DNA of 18,435 nucleotides from Lentisphaeria bacterium (GTDB lineage: Bacteria > Verrucomicrobiota > Lentisphaeria > Victivallales > Victivallaceae). Positions 7,323 through 15,645 of this stretch are shown here, one piece after another. Where the stretch lies: positions 1 to 18,435 of the forward strand of contig CAAGDG010000162.1 in the NCBI GenBank assembly GCA_900768515.1. Direction: 5' to 3'. The notes under the pieces were generated by a model. That model did no database searches, was not told the DNA's origin, and saw only the letters and a list, made by a program, of their open reading frames with translations. Each line of letters opens with the position of its first letter. Positions within the stretch are counted from its first letter, which is position 1. Both the position numbers and the translations under genes were made by a program.

Positions 7323-9140
7323 GTGAGACTCCATGCGACACTCCGGCTGCTGCTGACCGCGCTGCTGACGGCCGGAATCGGAAGCACATCCCGACTCCGC
7401 GCGGCGGAAGACGGGAAACCGCTCCGGACGTTGTTCACCGCCGGCGGCAGCCGGGTCAAAACCCTTGACCCGGCCCAGGCGGACGACCTCGCCAGCCGGA
7501 ACATGATTGGAGCAGTCTACGACACGCTGCTCCAGTATGACTACACCGCGCGTCCCTACCGGCTGATTCCTTCCATGCTGGCGGAGCTGCCGCGGGTCAA
7601 TGAGACGCTCGACGTCTACACCTTCCGGCTCCGGGACGACCTCCGGTTCGCCGACGACCCCTGTTTCCGGGAGGATCCGGGCGCGCGGCGGATCACGGCG
7701 CGCGACTTCATCTATTCGGTCCTGCGGATCGCCGACGCCCGGAACCACTCGCCGGTCTACTGGCTGTTCCGCGGCAAAATCCGGGGACTCGACGAATTCC
7801 ACCGCCGCACCGCGGTGGCGGAACCCGGCGACCTTTCGGTTTACGAACCGTTTCCGGAAGGATTTGAAGTGATCGATGACCTGAACTTCCGTATCCGCCT
7901 CGTCAAACCGGATCCGCGTTTCTCCTACATGCTCGCGATGCCCAACGCGGGGGTGGTGTCACGCCGGGCGGTGGAGTTCTACGGAATGGACCTTGCCCGC
8001 CATCCAGTCGGTTCCGGTCCGTTCCGGCTGGTGGAGTGGATCAACGACTACAAGGTGGAGTTCGAGCGCAACCCGGACTTCCGGCTCGAATACTTCAAGG
8101 AGGCCGACACCCCCGCCGACCGGACCCGGCCGCTGCCGCTGGCAGACCGGCTGACCTTCTACCTGATCAAGCAGCCGATGTCGGCCTGGCTGCTCTTTCT
8201 GCAGGGGAAGCTCGATCTGAACGCGCTGGACAAAGACAATCTCGACATGGTCGCCGGAGGCGGAACCACGCTCGCGCCGGCCCTGGCGGAGCGGGGAATC
8301 CGGCTGCTGCGGACCCCGGAATTCGAAGTTCGTTACGTCGGGTTCAACTTTGCCGATCCGAAACTGGGAAGCAACCTCGCGCTGCGCAAGGCGATCAGTC
8401 TCGCCTACGACGTCCAGCGCCGGGTCGAGCACACCAACTTTCAGCTGATTCCGGCGCAGGGACCGATTCCGCCCGGCGTGGCGGGATACGATCCCGACTT
8501 CCGCAATCCCTTCGCGGCCGACGATGTGGAAAAGGCAAAACAGATGCTCGCCGAGGCGGGGTATCCGGGCGGAATCGATCCCGAAACCGGGGAGCCGCTC
8601 CGCTTCACCTTCGATCAGACCGGCAACAACTCCACCTACCGGCAGCTCGGGGAACTGACCGTCGCCGACCTCGCCCGGATTGGAATCGAAATCGAACCGG
8701 TGCTGAACAACAACCCCCGCTTCTATGAGAAACTCCGGCAGGGGAAGCTCCAGCTCTTCCGGCTCTCCTGGGTCGGAGACTATCCGGACGCGGAAAACTT
8801 CCTCCAGCTCTTCTACAGCAAAAACATCGGCGGCTGCAACCGGATCGGCTTCTCAGACCCTGAATTTGACCGGATGTTCGAGGCGATCCTTCCGATGCCG
8901 GACTCGCCGGAACGGACCCGCCGCTACCGGGAGATGGTCGAATACCTCGCCGGCAAGGTCCCCTGGGTTTTCGAAGGCTTCCCGATCGCCTACCAGCTCA
9001 ACCACGCCTGGCTGCAGAACTACCGGCCCCACGATTTCGCCTTCGCCCGATGGAAATATCTGACCGTGGATCCCGAGGAACGGGAGCGGATCCGGAAGAG
9101 TTTCCGTCCCCTCTCCTTCCGGGAATTAAACGCAAATTAG
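7323..9140 (+). CDS. ABC transporter substrate-binding protein, family 5 (oligopeptide/dipeptide type)
   Basis: The protein has 605 residues. The first 28 or so form a secretory signal: positive start, LRLLLTALLTAGIG core and an AA-ED cleavage zone without a lipobox cysteine, so it is probably a soluble periplasmic protein. The rest matches SBP_bac_5: TLDPAQADDLASRNMIGAVYD, TFRLRDDLRFADD, HPVGSGPFRLVEW, LRKAISLAYDV, AKQMLAEAGYPGG and LFRLSWVGDYPDAENFLQLFYS. The start is GTG 7323, one base after the rhaB stop, with GGAG inside the rhaB end; no ATG is available in frame. No permease or ATPase genes follow, so it is an orphan binding protein. Family 5 members bind peptides and sometimes sugars. 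The link to rhamnose is suggested only by coupling to rhaB. Confidence 0.9.
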   Translation: MRLHATLRLLLTALLTAGIGSTSRLRAAEDGKPLRTLFTAGGSRVKTLDPAQADDLASRNMIGAVYDTLLQYDYTARPYRLIPSMLAELPRVNETLDVYTFRLRDDLRFADDPCFREDPGARRITARDFIYSVLRIADARNHSPVYWLFRGKIRGLDEFHRRTAVAEPGDLSVYEPFPEGFEVIDDLNFRIRLVKPDPRFSYMLAMPNAGVVSRRAVEFYGMDLARHPVGSGPFRLVEWINDYKVEFERNPDFRLEYFKEADTPADRTRPLPLADRLTFYLIKQPMSAWLLFLQGKLDLNALDKDNLDMVAGGGTTLAPALAERGIRLLRTPEFEVRYVGFNFADPKLGSNLALRKAISLAYDVQRRVEHTNFQLIPAQGPIPPGVAGYDPDFRNPFAADDVEKAKQMLAEAGYPGGIDPETGEPLRFTFDQTGNNSTYRQLGELTVADLARIGIEIEPVLNNNPRFYEKLRQGKLQLFRLSWVGDYPDAENFLQLFYSKNIGGCNRIGFSDPEFDRMFEAILPMPDSPERTRRYREMVEYLAGKVPWVFEGFPIAYQLNHAWLQNYRPHDFAFARWKYLTVDPEERERIRKSFRPLSFRELNAN

Positions 9141-9169
9141 AAGAAACGGAGATTTTTCCGGAACAAGGT

Positions 9170-9200
9170 TCTGGAATATTCCGGACAAACGGATTATATT
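9170..9200 (+). promoter_or_regulatory. Candidate promoter and operator-like palindrome before the rhomboid gene
   Basis: TATATT (9195-9200) is a good -10; TGGAAT (9172-9177) at 17 bp is a weak -35. The -35 lies inside the palindrome GGAATATTCC (9173-9182), extended to 16 bp with one mismatch pair (9170-9185). An upstream imperfect hairpin TTCCGGAAC/GTTCTGGAA (9156-9176) overlaps it. A repressor site is possible but not established. Confidence 0.45.
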
Positions 9201-9235
9201 AGGAATCCGGAATCTGGAAGAGGAGAAAACCAACC

Positions 9236-10093
9236 ATGAGTTTATTTGATCGCGGCTACATGCGTCCGTCCCGCCCGGAATCCCCCGGGAACGGAATGCA
9301 GACGCTCTGGGCGTTGATCGCAATCAACGCCGTCATGTTTTTGCTGGTCGCTCCGCCCGGCTCGCGGCTCTATGGAGAGCTCTGCCTGACCATCGGCGGA
9401 ATCCGGGAATTCCGGCTCTACCAGCTGGTCACCGCCGGATTTCTGCACGCCGGGTTCGGACACATCTTTTTCAATATGTGGGGATTGTACATCTTCGGAA
9501 CTCTGGTGGTTCCGCACATCGGCGGCCGGCGCTTCTTCTGGCTCTACCTGATCGGCGCAGTCAGCGGAAATCTGCTCTTTCTGCTCTTCTCGCTCCCCGG
9601 CCACGTCGCGGGCCTGGTGGGGGCGTCCGGAGCGGTCTGCGCGGTAATGATGGCGGCGGCGATGCTGGAGCCCGACCGCAGATTCATCGTATTTCTGTTT
9701 CCGGTCCCGCTCAAAACCTCGACCCTGGTGATCGGATACACCATCCTCGAGATCGTGCTGGAACTCTCCGGCGCCCAGGCCGGGATCGCACATCTTGCGC
9801 ACCTCGGCGGGTTCCTCGGCGGCTACCTGTTTTTGAAGGCGCTCTACGGTCCCCGGCTGCCGTGGGATCCGCTCCGCCACAAACTGCGGCCCGGCGAATG
9901 GATGCCGCCGCCGCGCGAAGAGACCCGGAAACCGGGCCGGTTCGACACCCGTTCCACCGCGAAGTCCGGACCGGTGACCTCGCGGGAACTCGACGCGCTG
10001 CTCGACAAAATCTCCCGCCACGGAATCAACAGCCTCTCCGAAGAGGAACTGGCCAGGCTCCGGCAGGCCCGTGAACAGATGCGCGGTCGGTGA
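9236..10093 (+). CDS. Rhomboid-family intramembrane serine protease
   Basis: The protein has 285 residues, ATG preceded by GAGGAG. It cleaves transmembrane helices of substrate proteins inside the membrane. A first helix is near residues 22-40. The conserved helix-2 segment HAGFGHIFFNMWGLYIFG follows, then the catalytic GASGA (nucleophile Ser131) and the helix-6 motif HLAHLGGFLGG (catalytic His189), giving six membrane helices in all. A cytoplasmic tail of about 80 residues follows, Arg/Pro-rich and then helical, with a terminal segment DALLDKISRHGINSLSEEEL common to a subset of bacterial rhomboids. Both catalytic residues are present, so it should be active. Substrates are unknown, and the neighbours do not suggest any. 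Confidence 0.95.
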   Translation: MSLFDRGYMRPSRPESPGNGMQTLWALIAINAVMFLLVAPPGSRLYGELCLTIGGIREFRLYQLVTAGFLHAGFGHIFFNMWGLYIFGTLVVPHIGGRRFFWLYLIGAVSGNLLFLLFSLPGHVAGLVGASGAVCAVMMAAAMLEPDRRFIVFLFPVPLKTSTLVIGYTILEIVLELSGAQAGIAHLAHLGGFLGGYLFLKALYGPRLPWDPLRHKLRPGEWMPPPREETRKPGRFDTRSTAKSGPVTSRELDALLDKISRHGINSLSEEELARLRQAREQMRGR

Positions 10094-10111
10094 GCGCGGA
10101 AAGTTTCGGAA

Positions 10112-11176
10112 ATGCTCAGCACCGCTCTATTCGATTATCATCTCCCGGAGGAACTGATCGCACAGCATCCCGCCGCCCGGCGCGACGGCTCACGCATGCT
10201 GGTCCTCGACCGCGTCTCCGGCGCCTGTGAAATCCACCCGTTTCCAGCGATTCTCGACTACCTCGACCCCGGCGACGCCCTGATCTACAACGACACGCGC
10301 GTGCTCCGGGGGAGAATGTACGCCCGGCGCAACGGCGATCCGGCCGGAGCGAAATTCGAGCTCCTCCTCGTGGAGGCGCTCGACCCGGAACGCAGAACCT
10401 GGAACGTGATGCTCAAGCCGGGGAAACGGGCGACCCCCGGCGTCCGCGCCGCGCTGCTCGACGCCGACGGTTCGATCAATCCGGAGGGCGACGGTTTCGA
10501 AGTCGAGGCCCGCAACGGGGACGGAACCTTCCGGATCCGCTTCACCTCCGCGGACTCCGATCGGCTTCAGCAGCGTTACGGCCACATCCCCCTGCCGCCC
10601 TACATCTCCCGGGGCGATGAAAACGCCGACGCCGAACGCTATCAGACCGTTTTCGCGGAGAAGGCCGGCGCGGTCGCGGCGCCCACCGCCGGACTTCATT
10701 TCACGCCGGAAATTCTGGCAGCGGCCCGGAAGAAAGGGGTCCGGGAGGCGGCGGTCACGCTCCACGTCGGTCCCGGCACATTCAAGCCGGTTTCGGAGGA
10801 GAACGCCGAAGAGCACCAGATGCACTCCGAGGAGTATTTTCTAACTCCCGGGACCGCGGAACTGATCCGTTCGACCCGGCAGCAGGGACGACGGGTGGTC
10901 GCGGTCGGCACCACCACGGTCCGCGTGCTCGAAAGCTGCGCCACCCCCGACGGCACCGTGCATCCCGGCCACGGCAAAACCGACATCTTTCTCTACCCGC
11001 CCTACCGCCCCCGCGCGGTGGACCGGCTGCTGACCAACTTTCACCTGCCCAAAAGCACGCTGCTGATGCTGGTCTCCTGCTTCTGCGAACGGGAAAAGGT
11101 GCTGGCGGCCTACGAATACGCGATCCGCGAACGGATGCGCTTCTACAGCTACGGCGACTGCATGCTGCTGATCTGA
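10112..11176 (+). CDS. queA: S-adenosylmethionine:tRNA ribosyltransferase-isomerase
   Basis: The protein has 354 residues (E. coli QueA has 356). It transfers the ribosyl part of SAM to preQ1 at wobble position 34 of tRNAs for Tyr, His, Asn and Asp, making epoxyqueuosine. Family segments: FDYHLPEELIAQHP at the start, RDGSRMLVLDR, GDALIYNDTRV, RYGHIPLPPYI, QTVFAEKAGAVAAPTAGLHF, HVGPGTFKPV, HQMHSEEYF and NFHLPKSTLLMLVSCF near the end. The start is ATG 10112, 18 bp after the rhomboid stop; the ribosome-binding site is weak. It is followed by tyrS, whose product charges one of the queuosine-containing tRNAs, but tyrS has its own promoter. tgt and queG are not in the window. Confidence 0.97.
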   Translation: MLSTALFDYHLPEELIAQHPAARRDGSRMLVLDRVSGACEIHPFPAILDYLDPGDALIYNDTRVLRGRMYARRNGDPAGAKFELLLVEALDPERRTWNVMLKPGKRATPGVRAALLDADGSINPEGDGFEVEARNGDGTFRIRFTSADSDRLQQRYGHIPLPPYISRGDENADAERYQTVFAEKAGAVAAPTAGLHFTPEILAAARKKGVREAAVTLHVGPGTFKPVSEENAEEHQMHSEEYFLTPGTAELIRSTRQQGRRVVAVGTTTVRVLESCATPDGTVHPGHGKTDIFLYPPYRPRAVDRLLTNFHLPKSTLLMLVSCFCEREKVLAAYEYAIRERMRFYSYGDCMLLI

Positions 11177-11193
11177 AAAAAACGGCCGGGGAT

Positions 11194-11221
11194 TTGCATT
11201 CCGCCCAAACCGGATTATAGT
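11194..11221 (+). promoter_or_regulatory. Sigma-70-like promoter of tyrS
   Basis: TTGCAT (11194-11199), a 16-bp spacer and TATAGT (11216-11221). A transcript from about 11228 has a 47-base leader containing a small CCCC-GCTC-GGGG hairpin. No T-box-like element fits in so short a leader. Confidence 0.75.
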
Positions 11222-11274
11222 AAGGAATTTCCGCCCCGCTCGGGGAACTGAAAACCATAAACGTGTCGTGAATC

Positions 11275-12549
11275 ATGAACATCTATCAGGAACTGAAGGC
11301 GCGCGGCTTCTGCTACCAGCAGACCGACGAAGCAGCGATCGAAAAACTTCTGACCACGGAACAGGTCAAGTTCTACGTCGGCTTCGATCCGACCGGGAAC
11401 AGCCTTCATGTCGGACACCTGCTGCCGGTGATGGCGATGCGCCTGATGCAGAAGGCCGGCCATATTCCGATCGTCCTGGTCGGCGGCGCCACCGCGCAGA
11501 TCGGAGACCCTTCCGGAAGAATTTCCGCGCGTCCGATGATGACTTTGGAAACCATCGCGGAAAACGTCCGCTGTCTCCGGGGGCAGCTGGCCCGGTTCAT
11601 CGACGACACCGACGGCCGCGCCATCTTCGTGAACAACGCCGACTGGCTCTGCAAAATCGGCTACATCGAGATGCTCCGCGAAGTCGGCTCCATCTTCAGC
11701 GTGAACCGGATGCTCGCGCAGGAGTCGGTCAAATCCCGGCTCGAAAACGGACTCTCCTTCCTGGAATTCAACTATTCGATCCTGCAGGGATACGACTTCT
11801 ACGTGCTGAACCGCGATCGCGGCTGCAAGCTCGAAATGGGCGGCCAGGACCAGTGGGGCAACATGGTCGCGGGTACCGAGCTCGTGCGCCGCAAGAGCGG
11901 AAATGAAGTCCACTGCATGACCATTCCGCTGCTGATGAACAGCAACGGTCAGAAGTTCGGCAAGACCGCCGGCGGCACCAACGTCTGGCTCGATGTGAAC
12001 CGCACCAGCGTCTTCGACTACTACCAGTTCTGGCGGAACTGCGACGACGCCCAGGTGGAGAAGCTGATGCTCTACTTCAGTCCGCTGCCGATCGACGAAA
12101 TCCGGCGGATCTGCGATCCCGCCGGCAACATCAACCGCGCCAAGGAGATTCTCGCCTATGAGGCGACCTGCCTCGCCCACGGCGAACAGGCCGCCCGGGA
12201 GGCGTTCGTCGCCGCCGGATCCCGGTTCGGGTTCGCCGACCCCGCCGGAAAAGTGGCAACCTCCAGCACCATCGCCGCCATCGATACCGGCGCGGTCGCC
12301 GCCGACCTGCCGACGGTCGCAATCGAACAGGCTTTGCTCGATGATCCTGCCGGGTTGACCGTTCCACGGCTGCTGGTGCTGGCCGGACTCTGCAAAAGCA
12401 CCAGCGAAGGACGCCGCCTGATCCAGGGGGGCGCGGTTTCGATCGACGATGTCAAGGTCACCGATCCAACCGCGCCGGTCCGGTTCGAAAGGGAGTCGCT
12501 GATCTTGCGCGCGGGCAAGAAAAACTTCCGGAAAATTCTCAAAAAATAA
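11275..12549 (+). CDS. tyrS: Tyrosyl-tRNA synthetase
   Basis: The protein has 424 residues, the same as E. coli TyrS. It charges tRNA-Tyr with tyrosine. The class I HIGH motif is HVGH (residues 45-48) after YVGFDPTGNSL, and the KMSKS loop is KFGKT (227-231), the form seen in E. coli. Tyrosine-site segments GATAQIGDPSG, NYSILQGYDFYVL and MGGQDQWGN are intact. A C-terminal S4 RNA-binding domain (about 345-410; STSEGRRLIQGGAVSIDD) is present, so the protein is complete. The start is supported by the family N-terminus; there is no strong ribosome-binding site. It has its own promoter, and it ends in a terminator region facing the convergent transporter gene. Confidence 0.98.
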   Translation: MNIYQELKARGFCYQQTDEAAIEKLLTTEQVKFYVGFDPTGNSLHVGHLLPVMAMRLMQKAGHIPIVLVGGATAQIGDPSGRISARPMMTLETIAENVRCLRGQLARFIDDTDGRAIFVNNADWLCKIGYIEMLREVGSIFSVNRMLAQESVKSRLENGLSFLEFNYSILQGYDFYVLNRDRGCKLEMGGQDQWGNMVAGTELVRRKSGNEVHCMTIPLLMNSNGQKFGKTAGGTNVWLDVNRTSVFDYYQFWRNCDDAQVEKLMLYFSPLPIDEIRRICDPAGNINRAKEILAYEATCLAHGEQAAREAFVAAGSRFGFADPAGKVATSSTIAAIDTGAVAADLPTVAIEQALLDDPAGLTVPRLLVLAGLCKSTSEGRRLIQGGAVSIDDVKVTDPTAPVRFERESLILRAGKKNFRKILKK

Positions 12550-12571
12550 CTCTTCCGGACGCGCGGAAGAG
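12541..12571 (-). terminator. Intrinsic terminator of the MFS gene (minus strand)
   Basis: Read on the minus strand, CTCTTCCG (12571-12564) and CGGAAGAG (12557-12550) form a perfect 8-bp stem with a 6-base loop, followed by TTATTTTTT, which is the complement of the last tyrS codons and stop. It is 67 bp beyond the MFS stop codon. Confidence 0.75.
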
Positions 12572-12619
12572 GCCGTGACCATTCCGATTCGGAACGGACA
12601 CGGCCTCTTTCTTCATTTT
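12567..12619 (+). terminator. Intrinsic terminator of tyrS
   Basis: AAGAGGCCGTG (12567-12577) pairs perfectly with CACGGCCTCTT (12599-12609); inside lies a smaller hairpin TTCCG-ATT-CGGAA. TTTCTTCATTTT follows. The left arm overlaps the arm of the opposite-strand MFS terminator. Confidence 0.85.
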
Positions 12620-12637
12620 CCGGCCGGAAACCGGTCT

Positions 12638-13828
12638 TTACGGCTCCGGCAGCCACGTCCGGCTGAGCAGCCAGAATCCGGCGGCGGCGGCAACTGCGAA
12701 CAACGAAAGCACTCCCCACAGCAGAACCGGCCGCCCCGGGAAAGCGGCGAGCGCATGCAATCCGAAGAACGGCCCGGCCGCATAACCGATCCCGCGCGTC
12801 AACTCCAGCGCCGCCATGTACCGGCCCACTCCTCCCGCCGGCGCAAACCGGCTGATGCACAGGAAGAGAGACGGCTGAACCACGGCTTCTCCAATTGTCA
12901 GAACCACCACCGACGCCGCCAGCATCCAGCCGTTCAGAGCAAAACCGATCGAAAAGTAACCGACCAGGTAAAACAAAGCTCCGACCACCAGCCGCTGCAG
13001 CGGAGAGAGCTTTAAGTGCTCCAGCGCCCGGATCACCGGCAGCTGGAAAAGAATGATCACGCAGCCGTTCAGCCCGTAGATGAACCCCAGCGCTTCGGAA
13101 CTGATCCCGATAACGTCGCGGGCGAACGGAGAGAGAGAGGAATAAAGCTGGGAGGTCAGAAAGAACAGCAGCAGCGCGCAGAAGAGCATCCCGATCAGAT
13201 GGCGGTCGCCCAGAAGCTGATACACCGAAAGTTTCGACTCCGGCTCCTTCCGGCGCAGCACCGCATAATTGCAGACCTGCCGGGTATAGAGCGCTCCGAG
13301 AAAACAGAGCCCCGCGGTCAGCATGAAGACGATGCCGAAGGGAAGCTGTGCAAGGAATGCGCCCAGCATCGGTCCGACCATCCAGCCAATGTTGGTTCCG
13401 ATCCGGATCTTCCCGTAATGGCGGCCGCGATCGGCGGGAGTGGTGATGTCGTTCAAATAAGCATCGGCTCCGATCTGAAAGAAGGTCCCGATGCCGGCGT
13501 TCAGCGCGAGCACCGCCGCGAAAAACCAGAACGGCGCGTGGCAGAACGCCATCAGCGCCAGCAATAGAAACACCAGCCCGCGCCCGCTCTGACCGAACTG
13601 CAGAGCGAAACGGCAGCCGATCCGGTCGATCAGCGGACCGACAATCATCGGGGCCAGAATAATCGCGCCGCTCATCAGCGGATAGATCACGCCGACGGTC
13701 GAATAGGGAACGCCGCGCTGCTTGTTCAAGTAGATCGGAATAAACGGATAGACGATCGAATACGCGAGCGAGTTGATTGTCCACGCCAATGCCAGCGAAA
13801 GTACCCGGTCACGAAAAAAACCTGTCAT
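12638..13828 (-). CDS. Major facilitator superfamily (MFS) transporter
   Basis: The protein has 396 residues, mostly hydrophobic, with about 11-12 predicted membrane helices, the normal MFS size. It starts at an ATG with AAGGGA 8 bp upstream and lies behind its own promoter. MFS-like features: a first helix SLAYSIVYPFIPIYL, a motif-A-like loop with GPLIDRIGCRF between helices 2 and 3, RIGTNIGWMVGPMLGAFLA in helices 4-5, and a charged central loop around RRKEPESKLSVYQLLGD. The pattern resembles drug or sugar efflux members of the MdtH/YttB type, but the substrate cannot be deduced. It converges on tyrS and is downstream of the radical SAM fusion on the same strand. The strong promoter between the two suggests independent transcription. 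Confidence 0.92.
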   Translation of the reverse strand: MTGFFRDRVLSLALAWTINSLAYSIVYPFIPIYLNKQRGVPYSTVGVIYPLMSGAIILAPMIVGPLIDRIGCRFALQFGQSGRGLVFLLLALMAFCHAPFWFFAAVLALNAGIGTFFQIGADAYLNDITTPADRGRHYGKIRIGTNIGWMVGPMLGAFLAQLPFGIVFMLTAGLCFLGALYTRQVCNYAVLRRKEPESKLSVYQLLGDRHLIGMLFCALLLFFLTSQLYSSLSPFARDVIGISSEALGFIYGLNGCVIILFQLPVIRALEHLKLSPLQRLVVGALFYLVGYFSIGFALNGWMLAASVVVLTIGEAVVQPSLFLCISRFAPAGGVGRYMAALELTRGIGYAAGPFFGLHALAAFPGRPVLLWGVLSLFAVAAAAGFWLLSRTWLPEP

Positions 13829-13893
13829 GGATGGTCCCTTGTTTTTACCGGCATCGGAGCCGGTGCGACCGAAAAGTCCGCGGATTTCCGGAT

Positions 13894-13921
13894 AATATAA
13901 ATGAGAAAACGTTTATTTCAA
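13894..13921 (-). promoter_or_regulatory. Promoter of the MFS gene
   Basis: On the minus strand TTGAAA (13921-13916), a 16-bp spacer and TATATT (13899-13894). The -35 overlaps the stop codon of the upstream fusion gene; the leader is about 60 bases. Confidence 0.7.
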
Positions 13922-15645
13922 GCCCGGAACCACTTGGGGATCCCGCGGCGGCGCAGCCGTTCCACCAGCTTCCGCCGCCTGGCGAGAAGCGCCTCGCGCG
14001 TTCCGTGCAAACCGGGATCGCGGTAGACCACGCCGGCGGTGGAGCGACAGAGAATCCCGCGCTCCTTTTCCGTCAGCGGCAGGGCCGGAACGAAATCCCG
14101 GCCGGCGACGGTTCCGCCCCGCTTTCTCCCGAACGGCGCCGACTCCCCGACCGTCAATCCCGCCCGCAGCAGGGCGCCGCGGTAGGGGAAGGCGGAACAG
14201 TAGCTGACAATTCTTCCTCCCGGGGCCAAATGCCGAACCAGCAGCCGGACCAGGTCGTAACTCCAGAGTTCGGGGTTGCAGTCCGGGGAAAACCCGTCCT
14301 GGAAGATCAGGTCGAACCTCTCCTGTTCCGGCAGTCCGGCAACCGAACGGCGCGCATCATCCAGTCGCAGCTCCACCCGGGCAAACTCCGTCTCGAAAAT
14401 TCCCTCCCGGGCGACGGCGGCCGCCAGGCGCCCTTCCAGCGAATCGGGCGGATGGAGCCCCGCGGCGGTAGTCGGCAGTTCCGGATCGATCTCCAGAGAG
14501 AGAATGATCAGCCGGCCGCGCCGGACCCGTTCCGCGACCCGGACCGCGCCGGCGACGTTGCCGCCAAGTCCGAATCCGATGTCGAGCAGACGGACCGTCT
14601 CGCCGGACCGGAGCCGCTCTTCCAGCCGCCCCGGTTCCAGAAACTTCCGCGCGGTCTCCGTCACCGCGCCGGCCAGGGAACGGAAATGCTGGCGGAAACC
14701 GGGGTGGTAGAGCGTCGGCGAACCGTCGGCGGTGGCCACGGCGGGAAACGCAGGATCCAAATCCCTCCGATTCCGGAAATAGTCCAGAAAAAACTCCCGG
14801 AACTGCCCCTTGCCCATCCGCCAGCGCGGAGCGATCACGTCCGCGGGATCGGCGTCGGCGGAAAGACGCATGACCAGCACATCTTCCGGCATTTCCCGCA
14901 GAAATGCCGCCGCACAGGCGGCGTACTCATATTCGTTGAGCGGAACCGTGCGGAAGGACGAGGCTTCCCGGGCCAGCTGCGTCCCGCGCAGCGTCAGCAA
15001 CTGGTGGAGCTTCACCGCGCGCACCGGCAGCGCGGCCAGATCCCGCGCCGTCCTGCGGAACTCTTCACGACCCTCGCCGGGAAGACCGGCGATCACATGC
15101 GCCGCGACCGGAATGCCGGCCCGGTCGAGCCGCAGAACCGCGTCACGAACCGCGGCGAAATCATGCCCCCGCCGAATCCGCGCAAGAGTCGCATCGTTCG
15201 AACTCTGAACTCCGAGTTCCACCCAGACTTCATACACGCGATTGAGTTTTGCCAGCAATGCAACGGTCTCCTCCGGCAACGCATCGGGACGGGTTCCGAC
15301 AATCACCACCCGGAAAGACGCAAGTTCCAGCGCTTCGCGATAGAGCTTCTCCAGCCGGGAGGCCGGGGCATTGGTCGACGTGAATGCCTGAAAATAGGCG
15401 ATGTAGGGAGGTTCCGCCTGATACCGGGCGGAGACGAAGGAGATTCCCGACGCAATTTGTCCGGGCAGATCAAGATTCCGGGCGAGGTGACGGGCGCGGT
15501 TGCCGTCCTCGGCACAGTAGACGCAGCCGGGACCGAATCCCCCGGGACGGTTCGGACAGCCGAGCGCGAGATCCAGCGCGATCCGATACATCCGGCGGCC
15601 GTAGCGTTCGGCGAGATAATTGGAGAAAAATTTGACCTGTTCCAT
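13918..15645 (-). CDS. Fusion of MnmL/YhcC-family radical SAM enzyme and MnmC-type (DUF752) tRNA methyltransferase
   Basis: The protein has 575 residues in two parts. Residues about 1-290 are a radical SAM protein of the TIGR01212 family (E. coli YhcC, B. subtilis YtqA/MnmL): FFSNYLAERYGRRMYRIALD, then the iron-sulfur cysteines Cys30, Cys41 and Cys44 in a CPNR-G-GCVYC setting, VELGVQSSND, HVIAGLPGE and a closing IAPRW. Residues about 307-530 match the methyltransferase half of MnmC: DGSPTLYHPGFRQHF, LLDIGFGLGGN (SAM site, Asp355), FQDGFSPDCNPELW (Asp450) and PFGRKRGG. MnmL converts cmnm5U34 to nm5U34, and the MnmC methyltransferase makes mnm5U34, so the fusion could do both sequential steps. 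The start MEQ at 15645 fits the family N-terminus; no clear ribosome-binding site precedes it, and a GTG at 15651 is an alternative. The domain calls are strong; the joint reaction is inferred. Confidence 0.88.
   Translation of the reverse strand: MEQVKFFSNYLAERYGRRMYRIALDLALGCPNRPGGFGPGCVYCAEDGNRARHLARNLDLPGQIASGISFVSARYQAEPPYIAYFQAFTSTNAPASRLEKLYREALELASFRVVIVGTRPDALPEETVALLAKLNRVYEVWVELGVQSSNDATLARIRRGHDFAAVRDAVLRLDRAGIPVAAHVIAGLPGEGREEFRRTARDLAALPVRAVKLHQLLTLRGTQLAREASSFRTVPLNEYEYAACAAAFLREMPEDVLVMRLSADADPADVIAPRWRMGKGQFREFFLDYFRNRRDLDPAFPAVATADGSPTLYHPGFRQHFRSLAGAVTETARKFLEPGRLEERLRSGETVRLLDIGFGLGGNVAGAVRVAERVRRGRLIILSLEIDPELPTTAAGLHPPDSLEGRLAAAVAREGIFETEFARVELRLDDARRSVAGLPEQERFDLIFQDGFSPDCNPELWSYDLVRLLVRHLAPGGRIVSYCSAFPYRGALLRAGLTVGESAPFGRKRGGTVAGRDFVPALPLTEKERGILCRSTAGVVYRDPGLHGTREALLARRRKLVERLRRRGIPKWFRA

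Noticed and set aside
11222..11274. T-box riboswitch in front of tyrS
   Set aside because: The leader is only about 47 bases, with one tiny hairpin and no room for T-box conserved elements or an antiterminator.
12156..13784. 542-codon minus-strand frame overlapping the MFS gene and the tyrS end
   Set aside because: Different frame from the MFS protein, Arg/Ser-rich, crosses a convergent terminator region and has no hydrophobic helices.
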